In this document: positions 17,401 through 23,508 of the stretch, one piece after another
Layout of the letters: the number at the start of each line of letters is the position of its first letter
Position numbering within the stretch: the first letter of the stretch is position 1
NCBI GenBank assembly: GCA_900556875.1
Contig: USQQ01000007.1
Location: 1 to 64,000, forward strand
Length of the DNA: 64,000 nucleotides
Direction of reading: 5' to 3'
Source: an uncultured Collinsella sp.
Lineage (GTDB): Bacteria > Actinomycetota > Coriobacteriia > Coriobacteriales > Coriobacteriaceae
Position numbers and translations under genes: made by a program
Notes under the pieces: generated by a model
What the model was told of the DNA's origin: nothing
The model's database searches: none
What the model saw: the letters and a program-made list of their open reading frames with translations, nothing else

Positions 17401-20400
17401 AACAAGTATATCGGCACTGATGCCGAGGCACCCGTGACCACGGTGGAAAACGCCCAGGGCCTTTTGGTGCTCTCGGCCATCATTAGCTCGGGTGCGGGTG
17501 CTGGAGCGGCACATACTGACTACGCTAATTATGGCGTGTTCCGCGGCTCCAAGGCGTACTGGGGCAGCGATAAGCAGGACCCGGCGATAAACGGCTACCT
17601 GTTTGGCAACAAGGAATATGGTAAGGTGCGAAATGCCAGCTACGACTGCGTGGGCAAGCCTGCGAGCGCTTCCGGCGATTTCGAAACCGCCAAAAACGAT
17701 GACCAGAAGGCCCCGGGCAAACAGGGGTGGCACGGCCCGCTCAACCATGATGACGATGTAAATTCGCCCTACCTGGTGGCGTCCTACGCTGCCGACTACC
17801 AAACGGGCTACGTGTGCGCGTCGAAATCGATCGGCATGAGCCTGGAGTTCAAGGAAAATGCCACCTATGATATGACTGGCTACGGCACGGGATACGTGGG
17901 TCTCAGCGGCCGTTACTATTCCAATGCTTGCAGCTCGAACGAGGCGTCCACCGATCGCGACCGCATCACGCCGCACGTGGCAACGATCGACGGCAACGGG
18001 GCCACCATCACGGTGGGCACCAAAGATGCCACTTACGGCGTCGTCGAATATGCCGATGACGACTATAAGGTCTCGGGCGTGGGCGGCCTATTCAGCACCG
18101 TGATGTTCACCTCAACCAATGTGGGGCAGAGCGTCACCGCGAATGACGGCGCTCAGGTCAAAGACCTCACCTTTAGTAACTGCAACGTATCGCTCACGTA
18201 CAAAGACGCCAACGGTAGCATTGCCTCGGGACCGGTATCGAACGACCTCATCGGCACCGGCCTTTTGGCGGGCGCAACGGCCAACTACGACGGCAACACG
18301 CGTGGCGTCTACCGCAACGTACAGATGAAGAACTGCACCGTGTTGGGCGCAAAGAGCGTAGGAGGGCTTCTTGGCAGCTCGGGCCGTACCAGCCGAAGGA
18401 CGGATAACGACGTGACCTATATGGTCAATTTCGGCTCCGGCACGCAGGCGCCCGCGAATCTCTGTGACTGCTCATACACTGGCCTTAGCGTCACGGGCGA
18501 GAAGTACGTTGGCGGCTATGTGGGTGCGATCGCCTCGCCGTGCGGCGTGTGGACAACCGCGGCCACAGGGGTATACGAGAAGACTATTGGCAAAAACTCG
18601 ACCATAACCGCCACGGGTACAACACCCTACGTGGGCGGCGTGTTCGGTTATACCTCCAGTAACGTATCGGTGAACACCAAAATTGGCATCACGGAAGCCG
18701 TCGCATCGAGCACGGCAGTCATCTCTGGGGTAAATGTACTCGCCACCGGGTCGAACACCGATAAGTACATGGGCGCCGGCGGTGTGGTCGGAAGCGCCTA
18801 TAGAGGCGTTATTTCTATAAGCAACGTGCGCATTGATGCCGGAGGCGATGCCAAGAGCGCCATCATCGGCGATGCCACCGGAACGAACAATAGCATCCGT
18901 AATGCGGGCGGCTTGATTGGCGAGGTCACGAGCAGTGGCAGCCCCAACACGTACTGGTTTGAGGACTGTAGCGTCGAGAATATCAACATTGCCGGCACCG
19001 ACCAATGCTCGGGCGGACTTATCGGCTACTACTTCAGCAATGTGAACATAGCCTGCAACAATATCGCGATTGAGAGCGCCACGATCAAGGGCAGGTGGAG
19101 CGGCGGTCTACTTGGCGCGATTAACAGCGGTGCCGACGTCATCAACGTCACCAACACAAAGGTATCTAACACAACGTTTGGCGGAACCTCCAACGGCGGC
19201 ATTGCGGGCGACGGACGCGGCCAGTTCCATCTGGTAAACGTGCTCATGGACAGCAATACCTACAAATTGGGCTCTAAGCAGGGCGTGCTCTTAGGCGAGG
19301 TTGACACAAACGGCTATAGCCTCTCCGCAGCGGGCGTGAACGTAAAGCTCGGCAACGGCAAGACCACGCGTGATCTGCCGCCGATGGTTTACACGACCAA
19401 TGCGGCCGCCGTAAACATGAAGTCGTATATCGCGTTTGGTGACTATAACGACACACTGGAAGCACCTGACAAGGGGATCACGCTCTACGGCGCGGACAAT
19501 ACCGCCACCACGGCAGCGAGCCCGTATGTGACCACGAGCCCCGTAAGCACGCTGGCGGCGCGTGCCTCCGACAACGACACCACCGATCGCTACCTGTTTG
19601 GCGACGGCGCCACCATCGACACCGCGGCGACCGTCCAGAGCGAGGCAGGCACCGGTGTTACCGATCGCTACACCTACACGAATATCGGCAGCATTAATGA
19701 CAACGGCGCCTATCAAAATAAGTCGAGCTACGATGCCTCATCCGTGGCCAGTAAGTTCAATTCGAATAATGATACAAGCAGCAACCAAGCCACAGCGGAT
19801 TTCCCCGTTTTGGTGATCTCTGGCAACGACAACACGACGGTCAAGAGCTATCTAAACATCGTCACGAACGGCGGCTTCTCCGATGCCTGCAGATTGAATA
19901 ACGAGAATGGCACCAATCCGCACGTGACGGCCAAAGCAGAGGTTTTCCAACTCAAGGACGGTGTGTTCGTTAAAGACGGTGACGCGTCGAACAATCCCAC
20001 GCTTCGCGTAGTGAACAATGGCAAGAACAATATGTCGTTTAGCCCAAGCTCCGATTGGGACAACGGCAAAGGTCGCTTTACGCTCCTGACCGTTACCTTT
20101 ACCGAGGCGGGTCAGAGCTACAACGTTCAGGTGCCGATCATCGTTAAGCGCAAGCTCGAGATCGATTTCACTGCAACGTATGATTACGGCACTCAATTTA
20201 AAGAAAAAGACTACGCTAACCTTGGAAAAGATGCACACGTGCTTACGAGCTTTGGCGAGCCGATGACGGGTCTGCTTACCTGGACATACAATTCTGCCAA
20301 TGGGAAGGAAGTCGACTTTGGCTGGGACAGCTATATGGCTGCTGGCGGCTCGATGAAGGGGCTCGGCAAGAGTATCCTCTTCAATGGTGCCGACGGAAGG

Positions 20401-22128
20401 TTGCCCCAGGGCACCCAGCTTACGCTCATCGATGCGAACGTTGATGGCAAGGCCGGTGGCAGAGAGTATCACTATACGGTGGGCGAAGGCGGAGCAACGA
20501 GCGTTTCCCTGAGCGGAAACGACGGCTTTAAGGATTCTGCGGGCAATCCATATCAGGAGCGATGGCTGAGCGAGATCTTGGGTGTGTCGGCCACGCAGGA
20601 TGGCGCCGGCACATGGACCGTGTGTGATAACGAGGCAGAGGCGACCGCTAAAGCGAAACTCGATGGCAAGTGGACGCTGTTTAAGGTTGCGGGTGCTGAC
20701 GTTCCCAGCAACAGTCGCTATACGCTAAAGGTACCCAAGGAGAAGGATACCGGCAGAGAGAAGCGTGCATCGGAGAGCGTCTACCTAGTTGTCAACGTGC
20801 CCAAGTCGGGCGACGGCGTGACGCAAGCTAGTATCAACGGTTTTACGGCTTCGTCTATTGACTCGAATTCTTCGGGTGGCCGCATATCTTGGAATCTGCA
20901 TCATGTTTTACGCACCGATGGCAGCGACGATATTCAAAACAGTACGGCATCGACATACAGCATCTTGTCCAATTATGAGCAGAATGTAGTCGACAAAAAA
21001 GATGGGGCGTGCATTCCGGTTTCGAAGTCGGAGGACGGTGCCGCCTACGTTCTTTCTCTCGATGTCATGGATACGGTTACGTTTAGCCCGAGCCAATACT
21101 ATACAGAGAGCGACCATCTGTTCTATCAGCTCGATACATCGCTGTGTCGCTATGGCGCCAACAACAACCTAATGGGAGTAAGCAGTTTCCCGAGCGGAAC
21201 TTCGGCAATTGCGAAGTTCTATGTTGCCATCGGCAATCAGAACTACAGGTGGAGTGGCAGCGATTGGGAGCCGTATGACGCTTCGACGCCTGCGTTTACA
21301 CAGATTGTGACGGATACGGGTGATGACTCACTGAGGCTCACGCTCGACCATGACCTTGCCGGAATCCGCAAGCGTGCAGCGGGCGGATCCTTTACCGTGC
21401 GTACGGTAGTGGAAGAGATTCGCCTTACGCCGGACGGCTGCAACAAGGTTATCTCCCTGTCCAAGCAGTCTGGCGAGGACGCCTGTACCAAGATGTCCTA
21501 TACCGCCAAGCTTTCGACGCGTAAGGAAGGCCTTAATACCTCGAGCCTGACGCAGACGAAGCGCGGTAACGTCGGGTACTATCGCATGGACACGGGTGAT
21601 ACGACCATTACGCTTTCTGCGCCAGATAAGTCGCAGCTTGGCATTAACGTGGACGACCTGCGTCCGATCGCGAATGGCACGATTGGTCTGGGTGCCACGT
21701 ATGAACTGGGTGGACTCAGCAACGCCGCCGAGGCAATTGCGAACGCAGACTCTGTTGTGTACACGCTCTCGCTTCAGCGCCGCGGAACCGACGGCACGTA
21801 TGAGAGCGTAACGGATGATATCTCAAACTACGTAACAGTGACGGAGAGTAAGCTTGCCGCGGTCGCTCCCTCCGGTAGCACGATCACCTTCACTGACTCG
21901 AAGGAGAACGGCAAGTTCAAAACGAAGAACGGTAATACGACGTTTAGCCTGCCCTTTACCGTTAAGGTCAACACGCAGGTTGAACAGCGTGAGCAGTTCT
22001 ACGCGAACTATCGCTTGGTGATGACAGCGAGCCTGGTTAAGGGTGACGTGGCGAGCGCAACGCCTCAATCGCCCGACTATGTGACCTATACGCTCACGAG
22101 GGTGAACCTCAACGGCATCGACCACTAG
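11461..22128 (+). CDS. Giant (3,555-residue) secreted GLUG-repeat surface protein (surface operon gene 4)
   Basis: An N-terminal export signal (hydrophobic residues about 10-31, ending AVAAG) is followed by an Asp/Ala/Thr-rich, very acidic linker (about 55-140). A long parallel-beta-type array follows, with at least fifteen GLUG-like motifs of the form (V/S/A)GG(L/V/I)(L/I/V)G (for example AGGLLGY, VGGLIGC, IGGYVGA, SGGLIGY, NGGIAGD), roughly residues 300-2650. The last 900 residues look like Ig/MucBP-type domains with YTVKVP-like strands. The C-terminus (NLNGIDH) has no LPXTG, membrane helix or charged tail, so any attachment must use another route, perhaps the three membrane-tethered products encoded upstream. 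GLUG proteins are typical adhesins of gut bacteria. AAGAGG precedes the start. The operon ends at the terminator at 22151. Confidence 0.85.
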   Translation: MRTAKRIFAEFMTVVMVLQACSPTVAAVAAGWQNISNEIAAAYAKALDTAESGETNGDVTIGSGSSDAGADSDSAGDDAVKDDAAAGDTTDSATGSDSTGDQTEGDDAADDAAADDAEQDADDATSEDADAQAGATITDLNKLVELLEKNGAESIVRKDDESGIRSLDVKSSEAFAVLSNADASLYYDAQIKVIITGDAKLTESANNGMSFQGLGSDECPFEGRIYRDVDSPVELTTDRTVFNNLKLSDQNKTVRIKWVGATSYSAPMVASKVSGAENGEESKTLIASVDIVEPVNVDVKDATSALTAPLLGATTGDLAANVTYSLTDSRKNLNANATGNIGLIANTVESGSLTVESVTFPNDLTSGGAVKTSSGNAGLLVGEVKDGATLSIGTLANVPTATVQSTNGSAGGVVGLVGSSTGAMVNVAKALDLHALTVKGTTASGGFIGKATVLTLGADNKQIGCPLNIGDENSACSGGVIGDVSFAQGFAVTSNMFDLGDLVTLGASQRAGALFGMADISNGDIVVQGGTYKSKLALPEDVSVNGSYGGLVGKVFATKTDDDGALRAFVVEKDADNKNTCSIEFDLASKLSDAGGVVGYVGDSANPNSQPVAVVFNGVTVACKGDASARTGTGKFGGAVGVVDTRNVLDVRDFKLTSDNPIGKAQSNRAAGIAGSAWNAVIKFSGITDLSGASFAENATTGQLVYENHNALIFAAGNGSNGDLGDKGAAVWTFKRSNSASKTDDIATYGEVVRLGGDFIKLDVDTHKLTLPDSLTAANGAYALTTAEDFAKLAITWQTNGYYSMVDGVTENNLNGLQSSTITVNGTIDLKGTGLTGFTQDRADGSQVFSGTLNGGGTINLAVGEAYGKRGEDVLDGNNTSNGNGKIYRHGRLGLFAAVNGATISNVTIAGSMKFDNGSAIDAGSLAGAIVGNLSLSSVTCKTNIACDDTFANDVNIGGIAGSVSAAATVTFKGNSKAQTTITAAGSLNGNSRIGGAIGYVSDRASTFNVTGLEVAGSIETGDCAGGKIAQVGGLIGCIAQSTYNAGTIANSADKYVNISGLSFNSFKMNVGRNGDALNGAGGLLGYSWGNAIVTIGDAAANTSGSTYALKTTNNTTVAASDSTEVGGLVYAASGHWIINNYAIDLSGTKINAGAAQTLGVLVCRGCKVDDKTTYGVESYLGLYLEDRAYWDTAYRVPTGEGAIVASGVTSFDEWVGSGVKPNNGSKLMDAEWNTVVSLHTQKNKLDMDGDSTKDNSYHNRSSFGRSQNTNGNTRYFYNLDIASKNCEGGFSGSQIDTAEKLLLWSAYRYAPEGIRSTIVPNGTTGLDDSITITGTIDLAGYSYYPTQPSGEVTVENATITFCYSKIKAEQNGNKLNSDATQHENMHCGLFRTVANGDLTVKNVTLRGTVGPVINDGKSSEDTDGASGSSSGALVCRYVYGSSDGNGIKIRKISIDGLTLNNLIVDGANSATDANAYMPLLINEMQKYVSLNAKNIKTTGYTSDTKAATSLFGKLGVGSEADQVTAKFEQISLPSQKNKTIFTHASLLESFGYGSTSTGSADYTFTKADADADAGKVTYGSEIDGSTEYPGKQLWYYDEATYGAVSGYVTVDGKKDGDVRPWFGGYLPYVYKGKATESGVQYHEIKVNQRIPKLVEGCGTYGDPYAVKDATEMNAIANYINNQTALDGWEVTIAVNQSTLCTRRSDNKTDNEVTYVYKQAKDTGKKWEKKTGDTTDPSATLSDEMMHRYIQSAYYSIEPTGGNTITLDGASFGGFGNKANPFRGVIVGNPKGDKKATIKIENNEGSLRGLIPYSYGSVVRDLNIRYVNASATITYSAKDADGVPTSFFGGVIGCILGGDNIIDGVAVNGTTPDNSTTGFTVAGGGTKPHLVPIGGYVGAIAGGGVIFRNMSGTSWRAGTSDKSQGLGTGNFRQYDNPYVGRVIDGYAFSEGCKVENGNANYKINELTNKGAACVTTTGTDNKYIGTDAEAPVTTVENAQGLLVLSAIISSGAGAGAAHTDYANYGVFRGSKAYWGSDKQDPAINGYLFGNKEYGKVRNASYDCVGKPASASGDFETAKNDDQKAPGKQGWHGPLNHDDDVNSPYLVASYAADYQTGYVCASKSIGMSLEFKENATYDMTGYGTGYVGLSGRYYSNACSSNEASTDRDRITPHVATIDGNGATITVGTKDATYGVVEYADDDYKVSGVGGLFSTVMFTSTNVGQSVTANDGAQVKDLTFSNCNVSLTYKDANGSIASGPVSNDLIGTGLLAGATANYDGNTRGVYRNVQMKNCTVLGAKSVGGLLGSSGRTSRRTDNDVTYMVNFGSGTQAPANLCDCSYTGLSVTGEKYVGGYVGAIASPCGVWTTAATGVYEKTIGKNSTITATGTTPYVGGVFGYTSSNVSVNTKIGITEAVASSTAVISGVNVLATGSNTDKYMGAGGVVGSAYRGVISISNVRIDAGGDAKSAIIGDATGTNNSIRNAGGLIGEVTSSGSPNTYWFEDCSVENINIAGTDQCSGGLIGYYFSNVNIACNNIAIESATIKGRWSGGLLGAINSGADVINVTNTKVSNTTFGGTSNGGIAGDGRGQFHLVNVLMDSNTYKLGSKQGVLLGEVDTNGYSLSAAGVNVKLGNGKTTRDLPPMVYTTNAAAVNMKSYIAFGDYNDTLEAPDKGITLYGADNTATTAASPYVTTSPVSTLAARASDNDTTDRYLFGDGATIDTAATVQSEAGTGVTDRYTYTNIGSINDNGAYQNKSSYDASSVASKFNSNNDTSSNQATADFPVLVISGNDNTTVKSYLNIVTNGGFSDACRLNNENGTNPHVTAKAEVFQLKDGVFVKDGDASNNPTLRVVNNGKNNMSFSPSSDWDNGKGRFTLLTVTFTEAGQSYNVQVPIIVKRKLEIDFTATYDYGTQFKEKDYANLGKDAHVLTSFGEPMTGLLTWTYNSANGKEVDFGWDSYMAAGGSMKGLGKSILFNGADGRLPQGTQLTLIDANVDGKAGGREYHYTVGEGGATSVSLSGNDGFKDSAGNPYQERWLSEILGVSATQDGAGTWTVCDNEAEATAKAKLDGKWTLFKVAGADVPSNSRYTLKVPKEKDTGREKRASESVYLVVNVPKSGDGVTQASINGFTASSIDSNSSGGRISWNLHHVLRTDGSDDIQNSTASTYSILSNYEQNVVDKKDGACIPVSKSEDGAAYVLSLDVMDTVTFSPSQYYTESDHLFYQLDTSLCRYGANNNLMGVSSFPSGTSAIAKFYVAIGNQNYRWSGSDWEPYDASTPAFTQIVTDTGDDSLRLTLDHDLAGIRKRAAGGSFTVRTVVEEIRLTPDGCNKVISLSKQSGEDACTKMSYTAKLSTRKEGLNTSSLTQTKRGNVGYYRMDTGDTTITLSAPDKSQLGINVDDLRPIANGTIGLGATYELGGLSNAAEAIANADSVVYTLSLQRRGTDGTYESVTDDISNYVTVTESKLAAVAPSGSTITFTDSKENGKFKTKNGNTTFSLPFTVKVNTQVEQREQFYANYRLVMTASLVKGDVASATPQSPDYVTYTLTRVNLNGIDH

Positions 22129-22133
22129 TTCCG

Positions 22134-22187
22134 AAGCCAACTGGCTTCGCAAAGGGGGCGGCAACCACCCGGTTGCCGCCCCCTTTC
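22134..22187 (+). terminator. Terminator of the surface operon
   Basis: A small hairpin CGAAGCCAACTGGCTTCG is followed by a strong 15-base stem at 22151-22186 (AAAGGGGGCGGCAAC and its complement). The second hairpin carries its own TTT end. Confidence 0.85.
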
Positions 22188-22217
22188 TAGTCTGCGCGAT
22201 CCCAGTCTTGGACTCCG

Positions 22218-22421
22218 CTGGACAGTTAGTTCAGATACGTATAATTCCAGACCGCAGCAGGCGCATCCGGCGCTCGTTTTGGGGAAGAAAGGGGCTCAAA
22301 ACTAGGGTTCGGTAGCTATCTGGCTCGATTTGCGTGCAATGGGTCGCCAAAGAACCCTCTCCGGGGACCATAGTGCAGCTTTATCAGCATAGAAAAATAC
22401 GTATCTGAACTAACTGCCCAG
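22218..22421. mobile_element. MITE-like element, about 204 bp
   Basis: Terminal inverted repeats: CAGTTAGTTCAGATACGTAT (22223-22242) and its exact complement (22397-22416), extending outward to 22218/22421 with one mismatch. The interior has no reading frame of note. CCG flanks both ends and could be a 3-bp target duplication. Confidence 0.65.
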
Positions 22422-22476
22422 CCGCCGTTGGAGAAAGGTGTTTTAGCTCTCCCGACCCCTCCACCAAGCTTTCCAA

Positions 22477-22580
22477 CTTTCCACTTAACTTAACACCTAA
22501 GGTGGAAAGCTGGGTAGAAAGCTGGAAAGTTAAGTGGAAAGCTGGAAAGTTAAGTAGAAAGCTGGAAAGTAAGCGGAAGA
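22477..22580. repeat. 20-bp tandem repeats with an inverted partner
   Basis: GCTGGAAAGTTAAGTGGAAA-type units run at a 20-base period from about 22502 to 22580. The complementary segment AGCTTTCCAACTTTCCACTT lies at 22478-22497, so the block can fold into alternative hairpins. The stretch 22580-22847 has no gene; it is AT-rich with TGTTACGTGCA / TGCACGTAAGA inverted repeats before the next start. Confidence 0.75.
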
Positions 22581-22847
22581 CTGACATGCTAGCTCAGAGG
22601 CTGAGGGGTTAATAATTATGAAAACCATACCAAGCGAAACAAAAAGATACCAATCTGGTTGGTAAAACACCCTCAATGAGCCGCGAGCCAACTAGCTGCG
22701 TAAATAAAACCTAAAGAACTGTTGCAAATTAATGGCAAATGCCCAGATAGCGAAATTGCGATTTTCAATTAACTGTTACGTGCAAACAGCAAAATGCTAC
22801 TATCTAACATGCACGTAAGAAAGCAGATTAACGGTTAAGGCCGAGAA

Positions 22848-23252
22848 GTGGCAGGTATGTCAGAAGCAACAAGGACTCGCACGCATGCGCCCGAGGTCAG
22901 GCAGCGCGCCGTCGAGATCCTCCAAGAGGGGGTCGGTCATCGCGCCCTCGCCGCGGAGCTTGGCATTCCCCAGGCCACGGCTCGTCAGTGGGCCCGCGCA
23001 TATGCCGTGGGCGGTGCCGACGCCGTGCTCAACGCCGGTTCGCATCATCACACCTATTCGTACGAAGTTAAGCTCGCCGTGGTTAAGGACCGCTTGGAAA
23101 ACGGCTTAACGGTTCGCGAAGCCATGATCAAGCACAAGATTCCCAGCGAGTCTTCGGTCAAGGCTTGGTGCCGCCAGTATCGCGAGAGCGGTGAATCCGC
23201 GCTGGTCGATAAGCCGCGCGGTCGCAAGCCGCGCGTTAAAAAGACGGAGTAA
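22848..23252 (+). CDS. Orphan IS3 OrfA-like helix-turn-helix protein
   Basis: 134 residues with two HTH segments (about 15-50, VRQRAVEILQEG ... GIPQATARQWA; and 70-110, VKLAVVKDRLENG ... SSVKAWCRQY) and a basic tail (KPRGRKPRVKK). It looks like a transposase OrfA, but there is no orfB, no leucine-zipper end and no A7 slippery site. It has its own leader and terminator, so it may be a domesticated DNA-binding protein. The start is either GTG 22848 (AAGG seven bases upstream) or ATG 22857. Confidence 0.7.
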   Translation: MAGMSEATRTRTHAPEVRQRAVEILQEGVGHRALAAELGIPQATARQWARAYAVGGADAVLNAGSHHHTYSYEVKLAVVKDRLENGLTVREAMIKHKIPSESSVKAWCRQYRESGESALVDKPRGRKPRVKKTE

Positions 23253-23260
23253 CGAAAACG

Positions 23261-23283
23261 TGCGCCTATGGGGCGCATTTTTT
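23261..23283 (+). terminator. Terminator of the orphan HTH gene
   Basis: TGCGCC-TATG-GGGCGCA followed by six T residues, eight bases after the stop codon. The rest of 23284-23508 shows no gene. Confidence 0.85.
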
Positions 23284-23508
23284 CTATCGCGATGCCCCTC
23301 TAAGGGCTCTTTCGGATCGGATAAGGCTGCCGTGGAGTGGGGCGCGCCCTGCACTGCCGCGACGGGGCCCCATATTGCTCTAATACGGACAAGCTCCTTG
23401 CCCCGCACGTCCAAAGTCCCACAGTTGGCCGAAAGCCCGCCATCAGGTGCTCAAATTAGCGCTATAACGTAATGCATGTATAGCGTTTTGGCATGGGGGA
23501 GTGATGGT

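Noticed and set aside
11461..22128. LPXTG sortase substrate
   Set aside because: No LPXTG-like motif, helix or basic tail exists at the C-terminus, and no sortase gene is near.
22384..22587. 67-residue minus-strand peptide with hydrophobic stretch
   Set aside because: It is a translation of the 20-bp tandem repeats and spans the MITE end; no ribosome binding site.
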